From Fusobacterium perfoetens (GTDB taxonomy: Bacteria; Fusobacteriota; Fusobacteriia; Fusobacteriales; Fusobacteriaceae), in the NCBI RefSeq assembly GCF_021531595.1, contig NZ_JADYUD010000002.1, positions 124,001-188,000 of the forward strand: a DNA stretch of 64,000 nt. Reading direction: 5' to 3'. The notes under the pieces are model-generated. The model saw nothing but the letters and a program-made list of their open reading frames with translations. It made no database searches and was not told the origin of the DNA. A program made the position numbers and the translations under genes. Below are positions 8,470-16,875 of this stretch, in pieces. Within the stretch, counting starts at the first letter, position 1. The number at the start of each line of letters is the position of its first letter.

Positions 8470-9678
8470 ATGCATATATCAAACAGAGCAATGGAAATGA
8501 ATTATTCGCCAATTAGGAAATTGATTCCTCTGGCCGATGATGCAAAGAAAAGAGGAATAAAAGTATATGCTCTTAATATAGGGCAACCTAATATAGTAAC
8601 ACCTGATACATTTTTTACAGGACTTCATAATTATAGTGAAAAAATTGTAAAATATTCTGATTCAAGAGGAATTGAAAAATTAATAGAAAGTTTTATAGAA
8701 AGTTATAAAAAGAATGATACTTTTTTCAATAAAGAAGATATACTAATTACTCAAGGTGGAAGTGAAGCTATATTTTTTACACTTATGGCTATTTGCAATG
8801 AAGGAGATAATGTTTTAGTTCCTGAGCCATTCTACTCAAACTACAGCAGTTTCTGTCATTTTGCTGGAGCTGAAATAAATCCTATAGAAACAAAAATAGA
8901 AAATAATTTCCATCTTCCATCAAGAGAAGAAATTGAAAAATTAATAACTCCAAAAACAAGAGCAATACTTCTTTCAAATCCATCAAATCCAACAGGTACA
9001 GTATATACTAAAGAAGAAATTCTTATGATAGGAGAAATTGCTAAAAAATATGATCTTTATATTTTAGCTGATGAAGTTTATAAACAATTTATTTATGATA
9101 ATACTCCATATACTTCATTCACTCATATAAAAGATTTAGAAAACAGAGTTGTTCTTCTTGACAGTATTTCTAAACACTATAGTGCTTGTGGAGCAAGAAT
9201 TGGTCTTATTGCAAGTAAAAATAAAGAACTTATGGCTATGATATTAAAATTCTGTCAGGCAAGACTTTGTGTGTCTACAATAGAACAACATGCAGCAGCA
9301 AATCTTATTAATACAATGGAAAGTTATGTTGAAGATGTAAGGGAAAAATATAAAAACAGAAGAGATCTTCTTTTTGCATATTTAGATACTATGCCTGAAA
9401 TAATTTGTTCAAAACCTGCTGGAGCTTTCTATGCTTTTGCAAAACTTCCTGTTGACAGTGCTGAAAAATTTGCTAAATGGCTTTTAACAGAATATTCATA
9501 TGATAATCAAACTATACTTATAGCTCCAGGGCCTGGATTCTATCAAACAGAAGGAAAAGGAGAACAAGAAATAAGATTTTCTTTCTGTACAAGTGTAGAT
9601 GATATAGAAAATGCTATGATAGTTTTAAGAAGAGCATTAAAAGTATATAGAAGAGAAGTAATGGGAATAGAAGAGTAA
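8470..9678 (+). CDS. PLP-dependent class I/II aminotransferase
   Basis: Cytoplasmic fold-type I aminotransferase of 402 aa, probably acting on aspartate, aromatic or other amino acids; exact donor not decidable. Motifs: SNPSNPTG at 169-176, DEVY at 201-204 and the PLP lysine K235 in SISKHYSACGARIG. The usual Arg near the C terminus that binds the substrate carboxylate lies in IRFSFC. RBS AAAGGAGG is ideally spaced before the ATG. Its stop overlaps the start of the flavin reductase gene by one base (TAATG), so the two are co-translated. Confidence 0.9.
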   Translation: MHISNRAMEMNYSPIRKLIPLADDAKKRGIKVYALNIGQPNIVTPDTFFTGLHNYSEKIVKYSDSRGIEKLIESFIESYKKNDTFFNKEDILITQGGSEAIFFTLMAICNEGDNVLVPEPFYSNYSSFCHFAGAEINPIETKIENNFHLPSREEIEKLITPKTRAILLSNPSNPTGTVYTKEEILMIGEIAKKYDLYILADEVYKQFIYDNTPYTSFTHIKDLENRVVLLDSISKHYSACGARIGLIASKNKELMAMILKFCQARLCVSTIEQHAAANLINTMESYVEDVREKYKNRRDLLFAYLDTMPEIICSKPAGAFYAFAKLPVDSAEKFAKWLLTEYSYDNQTILIAPGPGFYQTEGKGEQEIRFSFCTSVDDIENAMIVLRRALKVYRREVMGIEE

Positions 9679-10412
9679 TGAAAGAAATAAAAAAAGTTGA
9701 TTTTAAAGGAAGTGTAATTCTTAATCCTGTTCCTGCAGTGCTTATTACAAGCAGAAACAAAGAGGGTAAAGATAATGTTTTTACAGTTGCATGGATAGGA
9801 ACAGTGTGTACTAAGCCTCCTATGCTTTCAATATCAGTGAGACCAGAAAGACTTTCATATGAATATATAAAAGAGAGTATGGAATTTACTGTAAATCTTC
9901 CAGGAAAAGATTTAGTAAAAAAAGTTGATTTTTGTGGAGTTCGTTCAGGAAGAACAGTAGATAAAATAAAAGAGATGGGATTCGTTATGAAAGAGGGAAA
10001 AGAAGTTTCTTCTCCTTATATAGATGACTGTCCTGTAAGCATAGAATGTAAAGTAAAACAGATAATACCTTTGGGAACACATGATTTATTTATAGCAGAG
10101 GTTGTTTCATCTCATGTAAATGAAGATTTAATGGATGAAAAAGGAAAGATTCATTTTGAGTGGGCAGACCTTATAACATATTGTCATGGAGAATATTTTC
10201 CAATGACAAAAAATGCTATAGGAAGTTTTGGTTATTCTGTAATGAAGGAAAAAACTAAAGCCAGAAAAGCAGAAGAAAAAATAAAAGAGACAACAAAGAA
10301 AATAAAATCTTCTGTCAAAAAAAGTTCTGATAAAAATAAAGGAAACGGAACTTTTAAGACAAAATCAAAGAAAAAGAAAACATTCAGAAAGGCTGTATCT
10401 GAAAATAAATAA
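9678..10412 (+). CDS. flavin reductase / flavoredoxin-like FMN-binding protein
   Basis: A 244-aa protein of the flavin_reductase_like fold (split-barrel FMN binding, about residues 1-185). Members act as flavoredoxins or NAD(P)H:flavin oxidoreductases; electron partner unknown. The conserved start region NPVPAVLITSR and ISVRPERLSYEYI segment match the family. Residues about 190-244 are a Lys-rich, low-complexity tail with repeated KK and KSK blocks that is absent from minimal flavoredoxins. Coupled by a one-base overlap to the aminotransferase, suggesting a joint role in amino-acid metabolism. Confidence 0.82.
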   Translation: MKEIKKVDFKGSVILNPVPAVLITSRNKEGKDNVFTVAWIGTVCTKPPMLSISVRPERLSYEYIKESMEFTVNLPGKDLVKKVDFCGVRSGRTVDKIKEMGFVMKEGKEVSSPYIDDCPVSIECKVKQIIPLGTHDLFIAEVVSSHVNEDLMDEKGKIHFEWADLITYCHGEYFPMTKNAIGSFGYSVMKEKTKARKAEEKIKETTKKIKSSVKKSSDKNKGNGTFKTKSKKKKTFRKAVSENK

Positions 10413-10442
10413 TATTTATATATCTGAAATCGGGAGGAAAAA

Positions 10443-11405
10443 ATGGATACTATAAAATCAGCAAGAGATTTGTTTGATTCAGAAATAAAAGAACTGCAGA
10501 GAGTAAGAGATAAAATAGATGAAAATATTGAAAAAACTGTTGAACTTATTTTAAATTCCAAAGGAAAAGTTGTAATAACAGGAATTGGAAAATCAGGACT
10601 TATAGGGAAAAAAATTGCTTCTACTCTTGCTTCAACAGGAACACATGCAATTTTTATGAATTCAGCAGAAGGACTTCATGGGGATTTGGGAATGATTTCT
10701 CCTGAAGATGTTGTTATAGCTATATCAAATAGTGGAAACAGTGAAGAAGTTCTTTCACTTCTTCCATCTATAAAGAGAATAGGTGCTTCTCTTGTTGCTA
10801 TGACAGGAAATGAAAATTCACCACTTGGAAGAGCAGCAAAATATATTCTTAATATAGGAATAGAAAAAGAAGGCTGCCCTCTTAATCTTGCACCAATGGC
10901 ATCTGCAACATCAACTCTTGTAATGGGAGATGCTCTTGCAGCGATTCTTATAAAAAAAAGAAATTTCAAACCTGAAAATTTTGCAGTTTATCATCCTGGT
11001 GGAACTCTTGGAAGAAGACTTCTTATGAAAGTAAAAGATGTAATGCATAAAGAAGATGAACTTCCTCTTGTTCAAAAAGATTCAAGTGTAGATGAAATAA
11101 TTCTTGCAATGACGAAGAAAAGACTTGGCGCTGTGTGTGTCATGGACGGAGAAAAAATGACAGGAATAATAACAGAGGGAGATTTAAGAAGAGCCCTTGC
11201 TCATAAAGAGAAGTTTTTCTCTCTTAAAGCTGAAGATATTATGACTAAAAACTTTACAGAAGTTGAAGAAAATATAATGGCAATAGAAGCACTTGATGTA
11301 ATGGAAAATAGGGAAAGTCAAATTTCTGTTCTTCCTGTAATGAGAGATGGAGAACTTGTAGGTATTGTAAGAGTTCACGATCTTCTTAATGTAGTTGGAA
11401 GATAA
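10443..11405 (+). CDS. kdsD: D-arabinose-5-phosphate isomerase (SIS plus two CBS domains)
   Basis: Cytoplasmic isomerase converting ribulose 5-phosphate to arabinose 5-phosphate, the first step toward Kdo of LPS, in line with an outer membrane. The 320 residues contain an N-terminal SIS domain (about 30-170, with GIGKSGLIGKKIASTLASTGT and the SNSGNSEE phosphosugar loop) and two C-terminal CBS domains (about 205-320), the KpsF/GutQ layout. RBS GGGAGG lies before the ATG, 30 bases after the flavin reductase stop. GutQ-type paralogues have the same layout; KdsD is preferred because this looks like a core gene. Confidence 0.9.
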   Translation: MDTIKSARDLFDSEIKELQRVRDKIDENIEKTVELILNSKGKVVITGIGKSGLIGKKIASTLASTGTHAIFMNSAEGLHGDLGMISPEDVVIAISNSGNSEEVLSLLPSIKRIGASLVAMTGNENSPLGRAAKYILNIGIEKEGCPLNLAPMASATSTLVMGDALAAILIKKRNFKPENFAVYHPGGTLGRRLLMKVKDVMHKEDELPLVQKDSSVDEIILAMTKKRLGAVCVMDGEKMTGIITEGDLRRALAHKEKFFSLKAEDIMTKNFTEVEENIMAIEALDVMENRESQISVLPVMRDGELVGIVRVHDLLNVVGR

Positions 11406-11428
11406 TTTCTTATTAAAAAGATAAATAA

Positions 11429-11457
11429 TTGACAAACAAAGAAAAGTTTTATATACT
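11429..11457 (+). promoter_or_regulatory. promoter of the DUF1858 gene
   Basis: TTGACA (11429-11434), 17 bases, TATACT (11452-11457). The start codon is 45 bases downstream. The same pair of hexamers at the same spacing occurs three more times in the window. Confidence 0.85.
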
Positions 11458-11501
11458 AAGAGTACAGAATATAAAATTAATATTTTAAGGAGTGATTATA
11501 G

Positions 11502-11714
11502 ATGGTAACTAAAGATAGCAACATATTAGAAGCAGCAAGACAATATCCAGTAATAGGAATGATATTCAGAAAATATGGATTAGGATGCATTGGTTGTATG
11601 GTAGCATCTGGAGAAACATTAGGAGAAGGGCTTGCAGCTCATGGATTAAATGCAGATGCAGTTATAGCTGAAATTAATATGTTAATTGAAGAACAAGAAA
11701 AATCAGCAAAATAA
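11502..11714 (+). CDS. DUF1858 / hybrid-cluster-associated redox disulfide protein
   Basis: A 70-aa cytoplasmic protein of the DUF1858 family (TIGR03980-like, found with hybrid cluster protein in anaerobes). The redox-type CIGC motif (Cys at about 29 and 32, in YGLGCIGCMVA) is the family hallmark. It probably takes part in thiol or Fe-S redox chemistry. It has its own strong promoter and terminator, so it is expressed alone; no hybrid cluster protein gene is visible nearby. Confidence 0.85.
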   Translation: MVTKDSNILEAARQYPVIGMIFRKYGLGCIGCMVASGETLGEGLAAHGLNADAVIAEINMLIEEQEKSAK

Positions 11715-11734
11715 TTAAAAAAATAAATAATTTT

Positions 11735-11770
11735 AGAACTGCTGTCAAAGTAAAGATGGCAGTTTTTTTT
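11735..11770 (+). terminator. terminator of the DUF1858 gene
   Basis: Short stem AGAACTGC / GCAGTTTT (one G-U pair) with a 16-base loop, followed by eight T residues. Confidence 0.75.
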
Positions 11771-11842
11771 ATTTTTTAGTAAAAAATTATAAAAAACAAA
11801 ACTGCTAGTAATTCTAAAAAATATTTTGTAAGATACAGCAGA

Positions 11843-12132
11843 CATGAAGAAATTTTTCATGGGGAATTTTTTCTTGTGAGAGAAATATATATAATCAACT
11901 ATAGAGTAATCTATTATAGAATAATCTTTGTCATGACATTTTGTCATGAGGGGCATGACAAATTGTCGTGAGGGTTATGACAAAATGTCATATGAGTTTT
12001 TGGGACATGCCCTTTATATATTTATTTATGATTTTACTAGTATGATTATTACTAGAATGATCTTTGGTATGAAAATTTTTCATAGGGGGGCATGAAATTT
12101 TTTCATTACCCCCTTGAAGATTTTTCATGGGG
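11843..12132. repeat. ordered array of short palindromes in the autotransporter upstream region
   Basis: Three clusters of 17-19-bp dyads separated by G-rich spacers. Cluster I: CATGAAG/TTTCATG at 11843-11861. Cluster II: dyads with arms TGACA/TGTCA at 11931-11949, 11954-11970 and 11976-11992, centred 22 bases apart. Cluster III: dyads with arms TGAAA/TTTCA at 12068-12084, 12091-12107 and 12113-12129, centred 23 and 22 bases apart. Clusters II and III are each preceded by imperfect 15-bp tandem repeats (11886-11930 and 12036-12065) ending in GAATAATCTTTG or GAATGATCTTTG, so the whole module looks duplicated. Function unknown: protein operator array or RNA hairpins. Confidence 0.75.
12037..12055. 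repeat. CTAGTA/TACTAG dyad inside the palindrome array
   Basis: Perfect six-base arms CTAGTA and TACTAG around seven bases, lying within the 15-bp tandem repeats between the two larger palindrome clusters. Confidence 0.5.
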
Positions 12133-12344
12133 TAAGGTTATAAATATTTTTAATGAATTATATAAAAAATTGTTAAAAAAGTCAAAAATAAAAACGGTCA
12201 AAATTTACACAAAACGCCTTATTTTGCACAAGAATTCACCAATTTCAAAAAGTGAACATTTATAAAACAAGAAAAAATTTGAAATAAAAAAAATTATAAA
12301 AAAATTTTAAGAATTTTAAAAAACTTAGATTTGAAAAAAAGTGC
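12133..12344. other. A/T-rich non-coding stretch between palindrome array and promoter
   Basis: Very A/T-rich with no ORF, hairpin or promoter that I can support. It separates the palindrome array from the promoter at 12345. Confidence 0.5.
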
Positions 12345-12373
12345 TTGACATTTAAAAAGTGCAGGACTATACT
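12345..12373 (+). promoter_or_regulatory. strong promoter upstream of the autotransporter
   Basis: TTGACA (12345-12350), 17 bases, TATACT (12368-12373). Transcription should start near 12380, about 275 bases before the autotransporter ATG and about 65 bases before a terminator. Confidence 0.85.
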
Positions 12374-12379
12374 TGAATT

Positions 12380-12481
12380 GAATATATTTAAAAAATATAG
12401 AGTGAATTTTACAAAAAATAGTATAAATAATTTTAACTAATTAAACAGTTTGATTTCCCCTTGAATCAGACTGCTTTTTTA
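12380..12481 (+). ncRNA. candidate small RNA or attenuated leader upstream of the autotransporter
   Basis: The segment between the TTGACA-N17-TATACT promoter and an intrinsic terminator is about 100 bases and carries no ORF with a ribosome site. The terminator is the stem CAGTTTGATT / AATCAGACTG (12446-12455 with 12464-12473, one G-U pair), followed by C and six T. Either an independent small RNA is made, or this is an attenuator within the autotransporter 5' leader. No second promoter between 12481 and the autotransporter start is convincing. Confidence 0.55.
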
Positions 12482-12549
12482 TTACTCTTGCATATAAAAG
12501 TAATAGAAAAAAAGTCCAATTACCATATCTCCAAGATGTAGAAAAATTT

Positions 12550-12600
12550 AAAAGTAATTATACAATATTAAAGGGGGGATAAAATATTGTAATTACTTTT
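12550..12600 (+). promoter_or_regulatory. long stem-loop in the autotransporter 5' leader
   Basis: Arms AAAAGTAATTA-TA-CAATATT and AATATTGTAATTACTTTT pair over 18 bp with one two-base bulge. The loop contains six consecutive G. It ends 53 bases before the start codon, with no T run after it, so a role in RNA stability or translation is likelier than termination. Confidence 0.65.
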
Positions 12601-12603
12601 GAA

Positions 12604-12627
12604 AGGTCAAAAAAGAGGTCAAAAAAG
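12604..12627 (+). repeat. two tandem copies of a 12-bp repeat
   Basis: AGGTCAAAAAAG occurs twice head to tail, between the leader hairpin and the ribosome site of the autotransporter gene. Confidence 0.8.
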
Positions 12628-12653
12628 AAAGAATTTACAGGAGGGATTTTGGT

Positions 12654-15527
12654 ATGGGAAAAAATTATGTAGAAAATTCACTTAAAAGATTTCTTAAAAG
12701 AAAAGTGAAAATCACAATGGGATTTGTGGTTGCTTTTATGATTATGGGGACTGGGGCATTTGCTGAAGCAGACTATTATGCTAAAGATAAAGATATAACA
12801 GCAGAAAAAACAGGAGATATAACAGTTGAAGTTAATACTTCTGTATCAGCTGAAAATAATAATAGATATACGACTCTTGGTGCTGAAGCAGGAAAAACTT
12901 TAACTTTAACAACAGATGGAAAAATAAATATAGTTACTGACTCTGAAGTTACAAATCCACAAAGATTATATGGAATAACTTTAAATGGAAAGGCAAATGC
13001 TAATATTACAGCTAGTGAAATTAATTTTAATATTATTGCTCCGAATGATGGGATAAGAGTTGTAGGAATAAGAAATAATGGGGGGAATCAATTAAATATA
13101 AAAAGTGATATAACAGGAAGTTTAAGTAGCAATAATGATTATTTAATTGGTTTTGATACTTGGTCTGGGGGAAGTACAACTGTTGATGGAAATGTAAATT
13201 TAGTATTAAATAGTAGCAATGGGCAAAGAGTAATGGGAATTCAGCAAAGTTCTTCAGATGGAAAAACTGCTTTTAACGGTAATTTTGCAATGAATATAAC
13301 TAGTAGTGCTAATATGGTTCAAGGGATTTATAATAATAAAGGAACAGTTGATTTTAATAAAAATGTAAATTTAACAATAAATTCTAATTCCTTTGGAGAA
13401 ACTTATATAATTAATGGAGAAAGTGATAAAGGGCAACCAGCTACAATAGTAAATTTTAATGGAGATAGCACAACATTCACTGTAAATTCTACAAAAACAG
13501 ATGATGGAGGACATATTTTAGGACTTTCTGCAAGTGGAGAACCAGTTGTTTTTAATTTTAAAGGACAAGAAACAAATATTTTTATTAATGCTAATAATGT
13601 ACAAACTGCTATGGCTCTAAATAGTCAATATTCAGGAAAAATAACTAGTGATGAAGGTACAAAGATAAATATTAGAGTAATAAATAATAGTAATAATTCT
13701 AATTCAAATACTTATGGACTTTATTTATCAGAATATGCTGATGCTAATGGTAATATAAAATTAAATGGTTCTGCTGATATTGTTGTTCAAGCAAACGCTG
13801 GATTCTCAGGAGGTATTGTAAATATTGCTGATGATAGTGTTACTAGTACAGATGATGGAAAAGTTTCAATAGGAGAAAATTTAAATATTTTAGCAACATC
13901 TAAAACAGGACAGGCTGTTGGAGTTCAATCTACAGGAAAATATGGCGAAACAACTTTAAATGGAAATACTATAATAGAAGTAAAAGGAAATAATGATTCT
14001 TATGCTTTAAGTTCTTCTAATAGTGGAAAGATTGATATATTAGGAAAAGATAAAGTTATTCAAATAACAGGAAATGTTAATGCTGAAACAGAAGGAACTA
14101 TTTCAGTAAATCTTTCTACATCTGATTCTTTTATAACAGGAACTATTACAGATAATGATGCTGATGGAACTGTTAATATTGGAATGGACAATGGAGCAAC
14201 TTGGAATAATACAGGAAACAGTTCTGTGACAAATTTAACTTTAAACAATGGAATAATTAATAATGATTCTGTAGATAATAATATTTCAGTTGGAACTTTA
14301 TTAGGAAATGGTGGAACTGTAAATATGGCTGCTGTTATTGATGAAACAACAGGAAAAGCAACTTCAGGAAAAGTTACAATAGATAATATAGAAAAAGAAA
14401 ATGTAAAATTAGATGTTAACTTTAAAAATAGTGGAACTGTTGAAGCAAATGGAGATAAGGCTCAAAAATATTTTGAAGAATTAGCAAAAAATATAGAAAC
14501 TACTGATACAGATAGTAAAATAACAGGAACAGCAGCTCTTGATGAAGGATTTGTTTCTGGTGGATATGAAGCAGATATTACAATTAATAAAGATGGAAGT
14601 AAAGTAGAAAATGTAACTTATACAGGACTTAACTCAATGGTTGAAGGAATAAGAGACCTTGCAACAATCAATCTTTTAACTTGGAGACAAGAAATGAACT
14701 CTCTAAATAAAAGAATGGGAGAATTAAGAAATTCTACTGGAGAACATGGAGTTTGGTCAAGAGTTTATACTGGTAAAATTGAAAATGGAAGTAAATATGA
14801 TAATGATTATCAAACTTACCAAGTTGGATATGATAAAAAATATACTGTTGATAATGGTGTAATGTTTGTTGGAGGATTAGTAAGCTATACTGATGGAGAA
14901 ACAGATTATGCTTTAGGACATGGAGAAAACTATTCAGTTGGTGCAGGAATCTATGCAACATGGCTTAATAATGATGGACAGTTTGCAGATGTAGTACTAA
15001 AACAAAGCAGACTTCATAATAAATTTGATGTAACAAGCAAAGATGGAAATAAATCTCAATCAGGAGATTACAATAACTGGGGAACAAGTTTAAGTGGACA
15101 ATATGGAAAGAGATTTGACTTAAACGATAAATTCTTCCTTGAACCAAGTGTAGAATTAACTCTTGGAAGAGTAGAGGACACAACTTATACAACAAGTGCA
15201 GGAGTAGATGTTCATCAAGATACAATGTATTCTCTAGTAGGAAATGTTGGAACATCAGTTGGATATAAATTCAGCGATAAAGGAAATATCTATGCAAGAG
15301 CAGCTCTTGTAAAAGAATTCCAAGGAGATATTGACACAGAATATGAAAAAGATGGAGCATTAGAAAGAACTTCTGAAGACTTAGGAGATACTTGGGCAGA
15401 ATTTGGAGTTGGAGTAAACTACAGATTTGTTGAAAATATGAATGTATATGTTGATGTTCAAAAAACAGGAGAAGCAACAGTTGACAATAAATGGCAGGCT
15501 AACTTAGGATTTAGATATGAATTCTAG
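12654..15527 (+). CDS. type V autotransporter, surface protein
   Basis: A 957-aa outer-membrane autotransporter. Residues 1-40 form a Fusobacterium-style extended signal: a charged n-region (VENSLKRFLKRKVK), a hydrophobic core and cleavage near GAFA-EA. The passenger (about 40-690) is a long Asn/Gly/Thr/Ser-rich beta-helix-like region without cysteines. From about 696 to 957 lies the 12-stranded beta-barrel translocator ending in the outer-membrane signature with C-terminal Phe (GFRYEF). RBS GGAGGG is eight bases before the ATG. The gene is monocistronic with a strong terminator and an unusually long, structured upstream region. The passenger may be an adhesin, but no ligand can be named. No homopolymer that would give phase variation is seen in the coding part. 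Confidence 0.92.
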   Translation: MGKNYVENSLKRFLKRKVKITMGFVVAFMIMGTGAFAEADYYAKDKDITAEKTGDITVEVNTSVSAENNNRYTTLGAEAGKTLTLTTDGKINIVTDSEVTNPQRLYGITLNGKANANITASEINFNIIAPNDGIRVVGIRNNGGNQLNIKSDITGSLSSNNDYLIGFDTWSGGSTTVDGNVNLVLNSSNGQRVMGIQQSSSDGKTAFNGNFAMNITSSANMVQGIYNNKGTVDFNKNVNLTINSNSFGETYIINGESDKGQPATIVNFNGDSTTFTVNSTKTDDGGHILGLSASGEPVVFNFKGQETNIFINANNVQTAMALNSQYSGKITSDEGTKINIRVINNSNNSNSNTYGLYLSEYADANGNIKLNGSADIVVQANAGFSGGIVNIADDSVTSTDDGKVSIGENLNILATSKTGQAVGVQSTGKYGETTLNGNTIIEVKGNNDSYALSSSNSGKIDILGKDKVIQITGNVNAETEGTISVNLSTSDSFITGTITDNDADGTVNIGMDNGATWNNTGNSSVTNLTLNNGIINNDSVDNNISVGTLLGNGGTVNMAAVIDETTGKATSGKVTIDNIEKENVKLDVNFKNSGTVEANGDKAQKYFEELAKNIETTDTDSKITGTAALDEGFVSGGYEADITINKDGSKVENVTYTGLNSMVEGIRDLATINLLTWRQEMNSLNKRMGELRNSTGEHGVWSRVYTGKIENGSKYDNDYQTYQVGYDKKYTVDNGVMFVGGLVSYTDGETDYALGHGENYSVGAGIYATWLNNDGQFADVVLKQSRLHNKFDVTSKDGNKSQSGDYNNWGTSLSGQYGKRFDLNDKFFLEPSVELTLGRVEDTTYTTSAGVDVHQDTMYSLVGNVGTSVGYKFSDKGNIYARAALVKEFQGDIDTEYEKDGALERTSEDLGDTWAEFGVGVNYRFVENMNVYVDVQKTGEATVDNKWQANLGFRYEF

Positions 15528-15566
15528 TTTATAAATAAGCACCCAAATAAAATCCTTAATAAAAAC

Positions 15567-15610
15567 AGAACTCAGCTTTGGTGTTAAAACCGAGGCTGAG
15601 TTTTGTTTTT
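15567..15610 (+). terminator. terminator of the autotransporter gene
   Basis: Stem AACTCAGCTTTGG / CCGAGGCTGAGTT (13 bp with two G-U pairs) and an eight-base loop, followed by a T-rich run. Confidence 0.9.
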
Positions 15611-15686
15611 GCATTTATATTTGAAAAAGAATAAAGGAACAGCTATAATATAGAAAAATATATTTAAAAAAGAATAAGGGGCAGAT

Positions 15687-15908
15687 ATGAAAAAAATAGG
15701 GGATTTTGAAACAAATCTGGAAAATATAGATGAAATTATAGGAAAACTTGAATCAGGAGAGCTTTCTCTTGAAAATTCAATAAAAGAGTATGAAAAGGCT
15801 ATGAAGCTTATAAAAAGTTCATCAGAAATTCTTGACAGAGCAGAAGGAAAAATAATAAAAGTTTCAGAAAATGATGGAGAAATAACTTTTGAAGAGGGAG
15901 ATGTATAA
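15687..15908 (+). CDS. xseB: exodeoxyribonuclease VII small subunit
   Basis: 73-aa subunit that joins XseA to make exonuclease VII, which degrades single-stranded DNA. The helical-hairpin sequence (NLENIDEIIGKLESGELSL, then EKAMKLIKSSSEILDRAEGKI) is diagnostic. RBS GGGGC lies before the ATG. As in many genomes it directly precedes the polyprenyl synthase gene, the starts and stops nearly touching. The large subunit xseA is not in the window. Confidence 0.92.
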   Translation: MKKIGDFETNLENIDEIIGKLESGELSLENSIKEYEKAMKLIKSSSEILDRAEGKIIKVSENDGEITFEEGDV

Positions 15909-15909
15909 G

Positions 15910-16797
15910 ATGTTAAAAGAATATCTTAAAGAAAAAAAAGAACTTGTAGAAAAAACAATAGATAGTTATTTAGGAGAATTTGACTATCCTTATGCAATAG
16001 CAGAAGGAATGAAGTATGCAGTTCTTAATGGAGGGAAAAGAATAAGACCAGTTCTTATTTTAATGACACTTAATCTTTTAGGAAAAGATGAAAAACTTGG
16101 ACTTCCTTCAGGGGCAGCACTTGAAATGATACATTCTTATTCTCTTGTCCATGATGATCTTCCAGCTCTTGACAATGATGACTATAGAAGAGGAAAGCTT
16201 ACAACTCATAAAAAATTTGGAGAGGCAGAAGGAATTTTAATAGGAGATTCTCTTCTTACTCATGCTTTCAATGTTTTTACAGAAAAAAATGAAGGGGTTA
16301 TATCTGATAAAAAAATAGTTGAAATAGTAAGACTTGCTTCAAGCTATGCAGGAATAAATGGAATGATAGGTGGACAGATGATTGACATTGAAAGTGAAGG
16401 AAAAAAAGTTGATATGGAAACTTTAAAATATATTCACAAAAATAAAACAGGAAAACTTTTAAGACTTCCTATAGAAATAGGTTGTATTATAGGAGATGCT
16501 TCAAAAGAGATAAGAGAGAAATTAGAAGAATATGCTGATTTAATAGGGCTTGCTTTTCAAATAAAAGATGATATTCTTGATGTTGAAGGAGATTTTGAAA
16601 AGCTTGGAAAACCAGTTGGAAGCGATGCAGAACTTGAAAAATCAACTTATCCTGCTCTTATTGGAATGGAAGAAAGTAAAAAACTTCTTAATGAAATTAT
16701 AGAAAAAGCAAAAAGTATAATAAAAGAAAACTTTTCAGAAGAAAGAGGAATGATTCTTATAGAGCTTGCAGATTTCATAGGAAATAGAGACAATTAG
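15910..16797 (+). CDS. ispA: polyprenyl (farnesyl/geranyl) diphosphate synthase
   Basis: Cytoplasmic isoprenyl diphosphate synthase condensing IPP with allylic diphosphates for undecaprenyl and quinone-type lipids. Both Asp-rich motifs are present: DDLPALDNDD at 82-91 (first, with the four-residue insert of bacterial FPP synthases) and DDILD at 220-224. The start is the ATG at 15910, nine bases after GAGGGAG; in-frame ATGs upstream lie in or before that ribosome site. It begins one base after xseB ends. Farnesyl length is typical for this subgroup, but product length is not proven. Confidence 0.9.
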   Translation: MLKEYLKEKKELVEKTIDSYLGEFDYPYAIAEGMKYAVLNGGKRIRPVLILMTLNLLGKDEKLGLPSGAALEMIHSYSLVHDDLPALDNDDYRRGKLTTHKKFGEAEGILIGDSLLTHAFNVFTEKNEGVISDKKIVEIVRLASSYAGINGMIGGQMIDIESEGKKVDMETLKYIHKNKTGKLLRLPIEIGCIIGDASKEIREKLEEYADLIGLAFQIKDDILDVEGDFEKLGKPVGSDAELEKSTYPALIGMEESKKLLNEIIEKAKSIIKENFSEERGMILIELADFIGNRDN

Positions 16798-16875
16798 GAA
16801 AAATATATTTCAATTCTAGTTGAAATATGCTATTATAAAAAGAGAAATATGAAAACAAGACAGGGGGAAAACATA

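Noticed and set aside
14060-15480. Several minus-strand ORFs opposite the autotransporter barrel
   Set aside because: Low-complexity Leu/His/Phe/Gln-rich shadows of the plus-strand gene with no start signals.
13000-15500. Phase-variation tract inside the autotransporter coding region
   Set aside because: No homopolymer or short tandem repeat long enough to support switching was seen; the sequence is irregular A/T-rich codons.
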